Below, piece by piece: positions 1-12,160 of a DNA stretch of 64,000 nucleotides. The translations under genes and the position numbers were made by a program. A model generated the notes under the pieces. The model was not told the origin of the DNA and searched no databases. It saw only the letters and a program-made list of their open reading frames with translations. The first letter of the stretch is position 1. Every line of letters starts with the position of its first letter. The stretch comes from Prostheceraeus crozeri (lineage: Eukaryota; Platyhelminthes; Polycladida; Euryleptidae): contig CAJQUW010007404.1 in assembly GCA_907163375.1 (NCBI GenBank), positions 620,001 through 684,000 of the forward strand. Direction: 5' to 3'.

Positions 1-1338
1 ATGTCCAATTTCAAATCATTGCGATAAAAGTTCTTGCCAACAAATACAAAGAAGTTTTTCGAAAACTTTGTATTAGTTCTTGTGGATAGGATTTTTTCGG
101 GCTTTCTTTATGCGGATTTTCAATAGATTCCATGCTTTTATGGTCATATCCATCAGACAATTTGTTGGTACAATCAAGCCATCGTGAGAAAATGCAGCAA
201 ATAATCCTGTTCGTCTAAGTTGAAGCAGTGTCGGATGAGGTCTCTTCTCACTTGATTTGAATCAAATAACACGAAGGACTACAATTTTCAATGATGACTT
301 TTCTGATTATAAATACCTAAGCTTTACATATAGTGCCTTTCTTCTTAAGTCCGAGTTTGTGGGTTCAGACATGATTGAAAAAAATCTCCAGAAAATCCAA
401 ATTAATTGATTCTGAGCGATCAGCAGCAATGTTCGAAGCTTTGGGATACTTCAGAATGCTTAGAAAGGAAATCATTTTGCTCTTTCTGCATTAGTTACAT
501 CCTTTATAGATATCAAATTTTTTCAACATGAAGACTGTCGATACCAGATGTAGCGGCACTCGAATGAATTTGTCCGAAGAGGACATACTTAGAACCACAA
601 AAAGAAATGAAACACTAATTACACTCAAAGGGTTTTGGTGGACTGGATCATGTCGTAAAATGACTCTCTACTCAGGCTGAGAGATTATGAGACCACCCAA
701 GCTTCTAGCATGACATCAAGGAAACGTTCCAGATAATCGAGTTTACAATTCTGAATTAATTTTATAGGATCGGAATGCTCACTTCATTTATGAAGTCCTA
801 TCGTTGGAGTCTTTACTTTAATCACGTCAATAAAACAACGGAAAATTTGGAGCGCTACCAAAATGTCAATGAAGTTGTATTGCTTCAGTGCTTGAATAGC
901 TAGTTCGAGTAAGAAAGAATGAGTTAAAAGAGCTGAACTTTTCAATATTCCATTTGAAGACAAAGTTTGTTATTCAACATAATTATGTGCCATTTTTAAC
1001 TGTCTTGACTTTTCGATATAGTAGAGGTCCTTGAAATCAGACAACTTTCCTAGAATGGAGTTGCTATAATTGAATCAACTGGGAGCAAAAGAGATAACAA
1101 ATTCACCGGATTTTAATAAGTTGTTGTGCGAGTAGATGTTCTTGATATTATGCTTCATATTTATATTGATGTTATATTTCAAATTTCCCTCTTCAAATTC
1201 TCGAATATTTTGCAGCATATATTTTCCTGAATCTTTCAGTGTCTTTTGGGAAAGAATGAAATGAAATAGTATGATCTTGTTTTCTATTTGGGTTCTACAA
1301 TTTGTGCTACAACCATCGACAACACATTTGAAAGTCAC
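1..1338 (-). pseudogene. THAP-like transposase remnant (possible P-element-like)
   Basis: The minus-strand frame at 1338-1075 starts MTFKCVVDGCSTNC and continues to a KIILFHF motif. The paired cysteines four residues apart followed by a basic stretch and F-x-F resemble the start of a THAP zinc-binding DNA-binding domain. The second half of the domain (W, C-x2-H, AVPTIF box) is not visible in this frame. Further along the minus strand (about 900-780) there is a short open stretch, roughly Q-Y-N-F-I-D-I-L-V-A-L-Q, that could belong to the C-terminal part of a P-element or THAP9-type transposase, but stops interrupt it everywhere. THAP domains sit in host proteins as well as in P-element transposases, so the assignment to a transposon is inference. 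I see no terminal repeats. Low confidence. Confidence 0.3.
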
Positions 1339-1437
1339 TTTGACAAAGTATAATCGTGATACTTAGCAATCAACTGTCTTCAAAACAGGACTACTAATGT
1401 ATGTAGATATCGGTAGTGTCTCATCCCGATATACTAT

Positions 1438-2821
1438 AGGTTTTCCGACATTAACGTAGAAATGTGCTGATCAAATGTAGAATATGCAAACTAGATATCA
1501 CCTTTTGCAAATGAAATATTATTTTCAGATCAAATGTAGACACATGCAGTATGAAATGTGGGAGCATAGAAATGGATGTGATCAAATATAGAAATATGCA
1601 GATCAAATGTAGCTGCTCATCAATAAATTGTACAGATTAATCATCAATCACTGTAGAGACTATCACTTAGGATGATAAAATTGATGATGACAGATTCCAG
1701 TGTATTTCAAGGTACCTTTCATAATTATTTACCCCTCATAACATTTAATATTGCATCTCTAATGTACATGTAGCTCATGCATCGTGCTAACCAAGCCGAG
1801 AATTGAAAAGATAAAACAAATTGATGAATTTGATGCAAACAATGTTTAAGCTAAAACATGTATTAACTCCTCTGTTGCCATTTGTGGGTAATGGACCATG
1901 ACATTTAGGGTTGTGGAAGTAGGAGTCCAAGTCACTGGAAATCAATTCTTCGATGATGTCATTCAGTGGTCGGCAGTGGAGATTATCGAAAATATAGCGA
2001 GCTCACATTTGAACAGATAAAGTCTGAGCCATGATTGCGCGAATCCCTCAATCTCACATCTCCATTTTTGATTATGCAGTTTTCCTGTGACAGGTGTGAC
2101 TCTTTGGGCCGTGTGACCGCCGGATTCGACTTTGATGGTTTTGACTAATGTGATGATCCGTAATGGAGCCGAAATCGTCTTGAAAGCGACGAAAGCAATG
2201 AGAGAAAGCGCTGTAGACTAGTTGCTCAAAATTGAAGCGAAGTTTTTTGAGGAGATCTTGAAGGAGACTCAATGCTACTCTAGAATGAGCTGGAGCAAAG
2301 TAACCACTCAGCAAAATCGTGACATTCATCTAGACATGTGTGAAATTTCTTTCAATGGGGCATCTTCAAGTCCACAGATGGCAACAGAGGAGTTAATACA
2401 TGTTTTAGCTTAAACATTGTTTGCATCAAATTCATCAATTTGTTTTATCTTTTCATGCCTCGGCTTGATTAGCACGATGCATGAGCTACATGTACATTAG
2501 AGATGCAATATTAAATGTTATGAGGGGTAAATAATTATGAAAGGTACCTTGAAATACACTGGAATCTGTCATCATCAATTTTATCATCCTAAGTGATAGT
2601 CTCTACAGTGATTGATGATTAATCTGTACAATTTATTGATGAGCAGCTACATTTGATCTGCATATTTCTATATTTGATCACATCCATTTCTATGCTTCCA
2701 CATTTCATACTGCATATGTCTACATTTGATCTGAAAATAATATTTCATTTGCAAAGGGTGATATCTAGTTTGCATATTCTACATTTGATCTGCATATTTC
2801 TACATTAATGTCGGAAAACCT
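1438..2821. mobile_element. Non-autonomous foldback element, Mutator-like (9 bp TSD)
   Basis: Two inverted arms of about 450 bp (1438-1887 and 2372-2821) are nearly identical over their whole length and enclose a 484 bp unique core. The termini read AGGTTTTCCGACATTAA. The 9 bp ATATACTAT lies immediately outside both ends (1429-1437 and 2822-2830) and fits a target-site duplication. Very long terminal inverted repeats with a 9 bp TSD are typical of the Mutator (MULE) superfamily. Each arm carries several copies of a subterminal motif close to ATGCAGATCAAATGTAGA, possible transposase binding sites. The core has no transposase-like frame, so the element would depend on an enzyme encoded elsewhere. 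The few differences between the arms suggest a young insertion, or conversion between arms. Confidence 0.8.
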
Positions 2822-2830
2822 ATATACTAT

Positions 2831-3326
2831 ATAGAAATCCATGGCTCTGGTCTCCATGATGCAAAGTTAATCAAGGATCAATTTGATATTATCAAACTCC
2901 CTTCCTATCTCCACTATGTTGAACTATGCGTTCTACATTTTCTAATGTAGAACGGAATTTCTATGAATCAAAATACATGTAATCCAATGGGCTACCGTGC
3001 TACATTTTTTTACCCTACAATGCACCCAAATTGCAAGTAAGCTTAGATGATATCTTGGGTATAGATAATAAGGCTACACCTCATGCAAATGCCAGTTAAA
3101 TATCGGTTCACTTGAAATTCAAATGAAGGAAATGCACATAGAAGTAGTAGATAATAGTACTTTCTATGGTATTGTTAATTTCTATGGAAATGCATGACAT
3201 CAATATTGGATAGGCTATCTACTAGGACTTTGGATGCCATGGAAAGCCAACCACGTTTGTGTTCTTAGCAGATTGTCTATATCGTCACTGGTCCATAGAG
3301 TTCATTGACATTTCTTGATCGTTTGA
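2831..3326. other. Unassigned AT-rich stretch
   Basis: I see no coding frame, RNA gene or terminal repeat here. Short runs such as TTTCTATGG and TCTATGG recur, but nothing forms a bounded element. Confidence 0.5.
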
Positions 3327-3329
3327 TAA

Positions 3330-3435
3330 TAGTGATATAACTACTCCATCTGTACTACCATAGAAAGATGTAGCACTCGGCTTCGCCTCGTGCTACATTT
3401 TCTGTGGTAGTACAGATGTCGTAGTTATATCACTA
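3330..3435. mobile_element. Hairpin MITE (TAA target duplication)
   Basis: The 106 bp is a nearly perfect hairpin: arms of about 46 bp starting TAGTGATATAACTAC pair around the GC-rich tip CTCGGCTTCGCCTCG. TAA flanks both ends (3327-3329 and 3436-3438), which fits the TWA duplication of PIF/Harbinger elements; a TA duplication (Tc1/mariner type) cannot be excluded. No coding capacity. Confidence 0.65.
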
Positions 3436-3438
3436 TAA

Positions 3439-6400
3439 TGAATATCAATGATCTGCATTGTTGACAGACGACAGTGTGCGTGCGCAAGCGGCGACATACA
3501 CACCACACATTAATGAAAGTTTCTCACATGCGGCTTTCTCACAGCAAGCCAACAATGCATACATAAGGCGACCAGAACACACAATTTACATTGGTAAGAA
3601 ATCGACATATAAGTAAATAACTGATTATAGAACTTTATCTACCGTTATCATGTCTAAAAGAAAGCTTCTTGTCTATAGAGTTGATCATAAAAAACGAACC
3701 ACCTAAATTGTGTCAAACTTCAATTGATTCTCCTCTCTTTCAATCGCATTTTGCATTGACAAGCTATACACCATTGAACAGCTTATGTTATCAGCTTTTC
3801 AGTTGTACATTTGTATCAGTCACGGTTTAAGATGGATAGAGGTCAAAATGTGAAAATCACCACTTTCAAAAATCTCAAATTTTCAATATGGTAGCATGTG
3901 AACATGATAATGAATCAAACACGAAGTGAAAGGGTTTTTTCTGGGCATTCTTTTGATGTATTGCTCGCCGAAATCGGTATACTTTTAGAGAAGTTACGAG
4001 GTCCTAAATTGATTGCATAATTTTCTGTTTCTGTTGATTGTTGAAACGTTGTTTACATCTTCTGGCGCTAACAAGGTCATTTTGAGGCTTTCAATATCTA
4101 TGGCGTCTACTCGTAGACATCTGCATAGCCAGATCAAAGTGTTGACCCAGATAAGTTGCAAACAAAATTTCCATTTGGCGTTTAATTCCTACCAAATAAG
4201 AATTAAGTTTTATGCATTTCATGTAGGCCTTAATGGGTGTACTCAGAATGCTATCCAAATTGATAACTTCCATTAATATGCGCTAAATTGAAATATCACA
4301 GTGAAAAATTGAAAAATCAAGAATTAAAGTCTATTCAAACGATGATGACTAACAATTGCAATTATTTTTTGGTAACCCTTGGTTGCAGTTGATTGCTGAA
4401 ACTGGAGGTCCTTCATGTACACGCAAAAATGTGCTCCCCGTTTAGTTTTGTAAACATAAAAGCCATTTACCGGCTGTGTTGCTCTCGCGGGCGCTACAGA
4501 ATAATACAAACAAACAACATCTAAGGTGAACGTAGGTTCAAAACAAAGCAATTAGCAAAGGCATGCCTTTGTTCTCTCACGGTGACTGCAGATTGTTTAC
4601 CTTGTAGTAGCAGTCTGTATAGTTTAACGGTAGTGAGAAAAAATGTTGAAGAAGTTTGAAAAAGAAATATTGAACTAGTCTGTATAACACTTAAATATTC
4701 GCGCACTCCTCACATCTGAAGGATTCTGAAGACACCGAACATTAACATTCTTGATGTAATAGTGAAAATGCAACATTTTCAGTCAAAAGTCATGATTTTG
4801 TGACAACTTCACGATATCACTAATTTTTTCCTAGTTCACCGATTTTGATGACCAATGTATCACAGGAGAGCTCAGGAAATGCTCACTCTCCCATGCATGA
4901 TTCATTATTATGCTCATATGTTTTCTTATTGAAAAATTGAAATTTGCAAATTAAGCGATTTTCATATTTTAATCAAATATGATAACGGATACAAGTTTGT
5001 CACAGTTCATTATAAAGCTGAGAATGCATGCTCTCGAATGATGTGTGGCACGTTGATGTGCGACAAGATTAAAAAACATGAGAGTTGATTGAATTTCAGC
5101 GAAATTTGGGTTGTCCGTTTTTTATGATCAGCATTGTAAATGTTGAAGGTGGTCCTAACAATATGTCGCGGTCAATTTTTGTGTTTGAGTGCCTGGTGTC
5201 TGTGTTATTAATCAATAGATGTCTATGTTGTGGTATATTGTTGGCATACATGCCTAGTTAATGCATTGACAAAGGTGAAAGATAATATGACATCAACAAG
5301 TAGCTAGGTGTAAAAAACTAAAAAATGTGGGTGGTCTTAATAAAATGCCGCAGACTGTAAATAGTATAAATTATGTTCTTCAAGCACGCAAATTTATTGG
5401 ATGTCATAAGAGTTGCTCGAATGTAGTGGTAATTTTCATGCATTATTTGCGTTAGAAATAAGGCAATAAGTAGCACTCAGAAATGTATCAAAAACAAGAA
5501 CTTAAGTGACGCGGTGATCAGGTAGCACATGCGTAGATAATTTCGATACAAAGCCGAACTAATAAAGTTATTGAAATGCTGAATTTTGAGTTTAAAAAAC
5601 GTAGGAATAAATAATTCACATTACAGATAAAATTTTTATGTTATAAAAATTCAACACCTTGCTAAATGTGATTGCATTATCTCAATAGTTCTCACAAACA
5701 GGCGGGCGGATAAGTTTTTTAGTCCTAGTTACAGAGTTCTCTGAGCAACAACATCCGAGGAGGCCAATAACAAGGTCGAGTCATACAACAATTTTTGGCA
5801 ATCAGTTTGATTTATGCGAGAATGAAGATCAACAAACCGCATTCAAGGGTATTCTCCAGAAAAATCAAATAAATACTTTTGAACACTTCTTCTCAATATC
5901 AATAATAAAGTGCACCAACTAGAAATTTGCCAGTGCTGTTTTTGAATCACATAATAGTTCCTTCAAAGAATAATGACGACATTTCACGACTTAAACAATC
6001 TATTTGTTCGTGTCATTTGGATTGGTGTATTTATTTTTTCGCTCTTTAATTCATTTTCAATAAAACGGTAGAAGGAAAAAAATGCGGATTCAATTTATTT
6101 GTTGATGCAGTAATAGACCTCCATTTGCTCTATCTTAAAAAGTAATTAATTGAAAAAGTATTCATCACTACAAAAAAACTCCCTCAGTCCTTATAGACCT
6201 CACCTCCCATTTATTATTATTATTATTATTTTATTATAACAGATATCCTCCTAATTTTCCTGCTAAGATATCTTATTTTCGGGATTCATAATCTTTTTCC
6301 AATTATTTTAGGGAATTTCACAGTTGCACCGCACTTTCCAGAGAAGTAAAAAGCAAAGAGTGAAATAATCGATTTAAATAGTTGATGTTTTCCTTCAGAA

Positions 6401-6595
6401 AATTTTATTTTATGAAATTTCTCCAATTTTAATACATTAGAGATTATATTAGGATAGATATTAGAGATTTGCTAAATGACATTTTGCTGAAACGTGAGAA
6501 CATATGTAGACCAAAATACGACCATCATACAGGTATTTATGCTAGTTTTCATCGAAATCGAAAAGAAGGTTTTTTGTCAAACATATTGGCAAAAA
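3439..6595. other. Unassigned AT-rich DNA with a TTA microsatellite
   Basis: About 3.1 kb without a recognisable gene. Frames of up to 87 codons (for example 4013-4276) have no family motif and are overlapped by frames on the other strand, so I do not call them. A (TTA)n tract lies at 6211-6237. No bounded inverted repeats were noticed. Confidence 0.5.
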
Positions 6596-6596
6596 A

Positions 6597-6945
6597 TTCG
6601 ATTTGATCTATTGCTTACTTAATATCATTGTTGTTTATTGCATTCACGACATGTTGTAACGCTTTGGTGGACAATCGATCCCCGATACTTGCCTTAGTGA
6701 CGGCAGTCACAATTGTGACGAGTTATTTATTCATTGATTATAACTGCTATGACAACTGATGTGTGGTGGCGAGGGTTTGATCCTGCCAATTGACACAGTC
6801 GCATAAGTGGCTCGTAGCTCAGTTGGTAGAGCACATGTCTAGATAACCTTGGTCGTAGGTTCGAATCCTGCCAGCCGCACATCTTTTGCATGGCAATTTG
6901 ATCTATCGTTTATTTAATATCATTCTTGTTAATTAATAGTGATTA
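6597..6945 (+). repeat. tRNA-derived SINE, copy 1, with an adjoining tail fragment
   Basis: The core at 6807-6880 has a tRNA-like shape: D-arm GCTC-AGTTGGTA-GAGC (box A), T-arm GTAGG-TTCGAAT-CCTGC (box B), and a 3' strand CAGCCGC that pairs 6 of 7 with GTGGCTC. The anticodon loop CTAGATA is Ser/Thr-like, but the anticodon stem is poor. A non-tRNA tail (6881-6945, ACATCTTTTGCATGGCAATT and on) recurs after the second copy at 9.7 kb. A leader containing GATCCCCGATACTTGCCTTA (6678-6710) also recurs in front of that copy. A diverged version of the tail lies upstream at 6597-6640. Dispersal together with tail and leader indicates a SINE made by RNA polymerase III transcription and LINE-aided copying, rather than a working tRNA gene. 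Confidence 0.7.
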
Positions 6946-8344
6946 ACTGAAATGAAATCTCCTACTCTGAGAGCTTCACTACTTAGCTGATTTATTCATT
7001 TGTTCCTCACATTTAAGATCTATCAATCATGCATCAAGATGATATAATGATCAGCATCAGCAGCTCTCTGACGATTGTATCTGGTCCACCTCTTAATTTG
7101 AGCTTGTGTACATCACTTCACAAGTTGTCGTCGTTAATTATCGACCGCTGACTCTTTTCCTAATTTAGACATGCGAAGCGGCTTCACTTCCCGCCGACGC
7201 TGCACGAGGAGAACGTCTATTCATTAATTCAGGAATGGGTCAGTGAGACACACCATCTATTTAGCCAGCAAGAACACATAGCAAGGCCCCCGGAATGGAT
7301 GCCCTTCAGATCCGGGTTTTTGAAGGGTTAATGGCTGGAGTGCACCTTTGGTAGGTAGCAGAAATGTAAAATTGTTGTTTTGGGTAAACTACCAGTTATA
7401 TTTCCGTTAATAATGTATTTTCTACGCTTGTCAACACTTTGGTAAACTACATTTTGCAGTTCAAGTGGGTAATGATGCACGAGTTTGAACTTTCCATGGT
7501 TGTCAGACTTGCACAGAGCTGAACCGGGCCCGTATACCCTCAGCTCGGCCTGGGCACGGATGGATCTTAATTAATATCAATCATTTTCTACACTTCATCA
7601 TCCGTAATGGAAATAGCGATTATGTTGGTCGAATGTCATCGCTTAATCAATTAATAAGAATTACAAATTGCTGATTGAATGACTGCTTGTATCAAGAGTT
7701 CGTTAATAAATCGTCACATGAATTGATGTAATAAATTCAATCGATTAATTCATGCCTAGACTGCCAAACTAAGAGCTCTATGACTAAGAATCAAAAAATT
7801 CAATCTAATGCCTCAGCAACATCAAAAATGCGACTGGGATGTGAATAGCCCTTATTCCCGGGTGGTAGCCGAAAATTGTAGGCCCTGTTCCAACCCGGGT
7901 CCGCTTCCGGCTCTGGGCTTGCAAATGACACTCTCACTTGAGCACAAAAATGTTAGGCTTTCGTTCATTATGAGGTCAAATGTTTGTCTAAAGTAAAATT
8001 TCCCGATGCTGAAGAAAAGTCCTGTTGCAGAAAATTGCCACAATAAGGAGCATGGCGCGCACAACTTGCGTGTAGCTCTTTAATGCATCATTATCCATGC
8101 ATTTTGCAAGCTATAATCTTCAGTTCAATTCAGTGAGTGAACTACATGTGTAAAGTGATTTTCATCGTTCTGAAATCGAAAAGCGAAAGCTGCGGTCCCT
8201 ATTTTTATAATCGCACGGACATCTGAAGTTAAGCTTATTAACATTCATAAACCATGTATTAATCGCGGACGGGAGCTGGCGAGTGGTGATTCGTGGTGAT
8301 ATGCCAATTTGAAACCCTGAGCAAGCTTTGTAATACATTCATAT
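6946..8344. other. Unassigned DNA
   Basis: No supported gene. The frames at 7808-7996 (plus) and 7852-8064 (minus) overlap on opposite strands and have no recognisable motif. Confidence 0.45.
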
Positions 8345-8379
8345 CTGTGAACAAGTCCTAGCAGGACAAAACGTCGGGC
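8345..8379 (+). ncRNA. Possible decayed hammerhead-like motif
   Basis: A GTCC-TAGCA-GGAC stem-loop (8355-8367) is followed by AAAACGTCGGGC, close to the GAAAC-GTC-GGGC end of the hammerhead motif seen at 30574-30609. The CUGANGA box in front of it is not preserved and no 5' strand for stem I is visible. It may be an orphan fragment of a Penelope-like terminal repeat. Low confidence. Confidence 0.3.
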
Positions 8380-9617
8380 TTCTTGTAAAAAGCTATATTA
8401 TGTAGAATACAGACGATTATAAGAAAAGGGAGTGCTGTCGCTTTTCGTTTTCAAGACGATGAAAATAAATAACATACCGTGAATGGTCATCAACCATTTT
8501 ATAAAGTAATGTTATATAATGCATGCACAGATTTACACACACCATATTAGAAATTGGGCACCAAATAAACCATCGAATTTCAATTGATGCACTACCCAAG
8601 TGAAGGCTCTAAAGTTCTCTTGACTTGCAAGGAGTTGTTTCAAAGCAGTGTTTTGGGGAAAGTGCTATTAACATTGCTTTTCAGAGTGATCCAACCATGC
8701 TCTGGGAAAAGGGGGCAAAATCATATTGATCGCTTGGGTTATTTATATTTTTTTAATTTGGTGCCAAAATGCCTTCCATAGTTCCTTTCATGTTTTACTA
8801 TGGAATTTACTATTGTTTCTGTGAATGCTATCTTGCTATCGAAGCTAATGACATTTTAATTTCATTCATAATAGCGGTTTATGCATTTTCTTTCTATCAA
8901 TGTTAATATGCTCATTCATCTATCTATTCTAAATTATGTATGCCCAGCTTGACTCGAAGCTACTACATTATTGATACTAACACTGTTGCAACTTCAATTC
9001 ATATTTGCTTTCTACTCATTCCCTCTATTGACTCTCGTATCTGCTTGTTGACAAGAAAAACGTGTTTTAGGTTTCCACATGCTGAAATGGCTGAATAAAC
9101 AGTGGCGTTAATGGCACTGAAGACAACTTGGTCGATATAATATGCAATTGCTCTCAGGCCGTGAAAAAATGATTCATGCTGAAAAAATGAAGTCACTGTC
9201 CTTAAAATCAATTTTTCTCAGTAATAAAATAATCAAACAGAAATATCATTCACACAAGTCAGTTCCTCCCGAACATAAGTTTCCACTAGTGTCCCTTCGA
9301 TATGGTGTTCATGTTTAATCTCATCGGAATTCAGGCTTGAAAAGAAAACGTAAATGAGAAATTGATAAGGACCAACGGCTACCTCTCCTCAGTATTCTTG
9401 CAGATTTGATCAGCGAAGACGCAGGCCAAAGGCCGCTGACCTATTCGATGACCATGACTAAGTAACCTGACCTCAGATTGTGCCAGGCATCGATGCTATC
9501 ATTTCAAACATAACCATTCTATTGATGAAAAGAAGCTTAACTTCTTAATTCTTTAATGTGTGCATGTTTAGTATCATGTTTAATTTGATGAATTCGTGCA
9601 TTTCATAACCCTATTTC
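8380..9617. other. Unassigned DNA
   Basis: No coding or RNA feature that I can support. The short frames at 8584-8781 and 8999-9211 show no domain signature. Confidence 0.45.
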
Positions 9618-9780
9618 AGATCCCCGCTACTTGCCTTAATGTCGGCGGTCACTATTGAGCTCAGTTGGTAGAGCACAGGTCTAGTTAACCTTGGTCGCAG
9701 GTTCGAATCCTACCAGCCGCACATCTTTTTGCATGGCAATTTGATCTATCGTCTATTTAATTTCATTGTTGTTAATAATA
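9618..9780 (+). repeat. tRNA-derived SINE, copy 2
   Basis: The same leader (GATCCCCGCTACTTGCCTTA), tRNA-like part and tail as the copy at 6.6-6.9 kb, but the leader here joins the D-arm directly and the acceptor 5' strand is gone. The anticodon loop is CTAGTTA (AGT, threonine-like) with 4 of 5 anticodon-stem pairs; the T-arm GCAGG-TTCGAAT-CCTAC is intact. The more regular stem suggests a threonine tRNA ancestor. The missing acceptor strand rules out a functional tRNA. Confidence 0.7.
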
Positions 9781-9984
9781 GTGTCAAACAGCACCTTATG
9801 TTTGATATGAAAAATTATCTGCTTATGAAGATTGTCCAAATTCAGACAACTCAATTTTTTTCCAATATAGACAATGCATCAGAATTTCCTTCATTTGCCT
9901 GCTTAATAATGCTCTTTATCTTGCTGAGCAGTTTGATGCAGAGCTGGAAGATCCAAAATATAAGTCATCGAGTAATAGTATTCG

Positions 9985-10860
9985 TCAAAAAAATAAAAAT
10001 CCGAAGATATGCGGAGAACCAGAGAATAACATGCAACAACAGACAATGGACAAGACAGCATATTTACAAATAGAATAATTACAGTATAAGACACAAATAC
10101 AGGAAAGTACAACGAAACAGCACGTGCTAAAATTTGAATTATACCTGAGTGATCGACAAAAATGTTGTACTTTCCTGTATTTGTGTCTTATACTGTAATT
10201 ATTCTATTTGTAAATATGCTGTTTTGTCCATTGTCTGTTGTTGCATGTTATTCTCTGGCTTTAGCTATGTTGCGTTTGGTTCACTTAGTGTTCTATATCT
10301 TCTTGCTGTGGTTTTAATGTACCTACCCATGAAGCGTCTGCTTCACTAAATCATGTGACGTTTATGATTGCCACTCTATGACCCCTGACACTTCCAACTG
10401 CTTCTGATTGCACACATAAATTTCACCCACAGAATTATATTGTTTAATCGTATCACTTTGCTAGAAGTGCAAACTGATTCAAACAGATGGCACATGCAGG
10501 AACTTAATAAGTGGGCAAAAAGAAAATTTTAATACTTTGCAGAGATAGGAAAAATAGTCGTGCGTCGCTTGCGGATTGCTCTGAATTCCTTCAAAATGCT
10601 CCGATCGCCACGATTCCTTCAGATTCGAAGAATTCAGACCATTGCGCAAAAGTTTTCTTGATAATGTTGGGCTTTCCGATCATTTTAAAAAAAGTTAGCA
10701 GGCGCATGAAAAAACGTTCACCTTCTAGTCAAACGGAAGAAGAGACGACCTGTCTAATTCTGTGATTTCACCTGATGGAGGCTTCGGGCGAAAATTTGTG
10801 ACATTAATATTTTAATATAATTGTTCGAGTTCTACGCATATCTTCGGATTTTCTTTTTTG
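9985..10860. mobile_element. Inverted-repeat element split by an insertion
   Basis: The left arm (about 9985-10115) is mirrored by 10162-10262 for its inner 100 bp. Its outer part, around AAATCCGAAGATATGCG, is mirrored only at about 10833-10860. The right arm is therefore cut in two by about 570 bp of foreign sequence (10263-10832), while the left arm is continuous. The apparent reading frames at 9729-10073 and 10149-10349 run across the arms and are products of the palindrome. No transposase is present. The superfamily cannot be judged because I could not define the TSD. Confidence 0.55.
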
Positions 10861-11850
10861 AAGATCTGGAAGACATCTGGCGGCCACTGACTTTGAAGTT
10901 TAGACCCGACCGGACCATGCCATGAGTTGAATGTCAGTGTTACTCTTCTTACTTACCCTGCTCTCATCTTCCGGGAGGAAAGCGTAGTGTAACCTAGAAT
11001 TTCTGGGAGGATGACAAATGCAGTTTTTAGAAGTTCACTCTTAGTTTCCGTGATTTTTAATCCCCATGTTTATCATGAAAATGTTTTTTGATATTCACTA
11101 ATTTTTAGCGATCAGCGATAATATTGAATATATACCGAATTTCGGTAGAAATCTCCTAAATGATTGTTATCCATGGTGTCAATTGGTTGAGTGCTCTGAA
11201 AAGTTACTTATGAGCACAAACGGAGGTTGGTAAAGTCAGAAAAAGCAAAATCAAAATCTACCCTTAGGCCTTTTTCTTCAATTTATAGGCCGATATAATA
11301 AAGCAAATAAAACGATAAGTCAGTAGATGAAAACAAATCTGTACCGACTTTCGAGCACTCTCTCCTTCTCAAGAATTCTTTTTAAAGGCTGTTATGAAAA
11401 CCTCGATAATGGTTTGCAAAATTTTCTCTCAAGATAACTCACAAATGCTGTATTTTGATTAATCTCTTTGTGATGCCCATTGAAAAATTAAAAACCATTT
11501 ATGTATTAGAAAGATGGAAGTACAAATCATGTTAATTATTCTTTGCCTTCCTTTGCAAGTCACATGTCAGTCAATTGAGGATATTCGTCAAACCGTGATC
11601 ACCTGAAGCCATTATACAGTCCCCTGTAATGAAACAAGCGAACTAAAGAACAAACGAAGCGAAGCGCGTGGTAAAAGATTTGTACTTTCATCTATCTTTT
11701 GAAATAAGAAAATGAAGAGTTACCAACATTTCTATAATAGCAAAGTTTTAATTTCCATGGTGATTTTGTATCTTCCATTCTCATGTTCGTAAGCTTAATT
11801 TTATTTGAGAGGACGTGTGAATAATCTGGCAACTGATAAATTATGCTCTC
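10861..11850. other. Unassigned AT-rich DNA
   Basis: I see no gene, RNA or bounded repeat in this kilobase. Confidence 0.45.
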
Positions 11851-12010
11851 AACAGATGGCTCGGTGGCCTTATGGTCGGAAGATTATGATATGCTTGAAC
11901 GTCCTCTAACACCAACGTTGCCGGTTCGAACCTACCCACGACTGATGAAGCCTAACAGACCGAAAGATGTCTCGTGGTGCCTACGCCAGCTGAGATATGA
12001 TGAATTTATC
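11851..12010 (+). repeat. tRNA-derived SINE-like repeat, second family, copy 1
   Basis: Box A TGGCCTTATGG (11865-11875) and box B GGTTCGAACC (11923-11932) stand at the spacing of an RNA polymerase III internal promoter. The repeat opens AACAGATGGC and has a downstream part (GATGAAGCCTAACAGACCGA) that recurs in diverged form at 17.4 kb. The acceptor strands do not pair, so this is not a tRNA gene. Confidence 0.5.
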
Positions 12011-12160
12011 TGCTGCCAAGCTACTTGTCTTCTTAATATGTAATGAGTCGCGCCTGCATGAAGCGCCTCAAACTCGAATGCGGCATTAAGTGATTGCACA
12101 ATATAAAACGCCCTCCACGTGCCTGCATTAAAGCAATGCCTTCTTGGCTAATTCCTAATC

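Noticed and set aside
4013-4276. Small secreted-protein-like frame (hydrophobic start)
   Set aside because: Non-ATG start, a long frame on the opposite strand, and no homology that I recognise.
6807-6880. Functional tRNA gene at 6.8 kb
   Set aside because: The anticodon stem pairs poorly, and the leader and tail recur with a damaged copy at 9.7 kb. A SINE explains all of this.
9729-10349. Reading frames of 114 and 66 codons near 10 kb
   Set aside because: They run over the arms of an inverted repeat and mirror each other; no domain is present.
10511-10765. An 84-codon Lys-rich frame
   Set aside because: No recognised motif, lies in an insertion of unknown nature, and has a non-ATG start.
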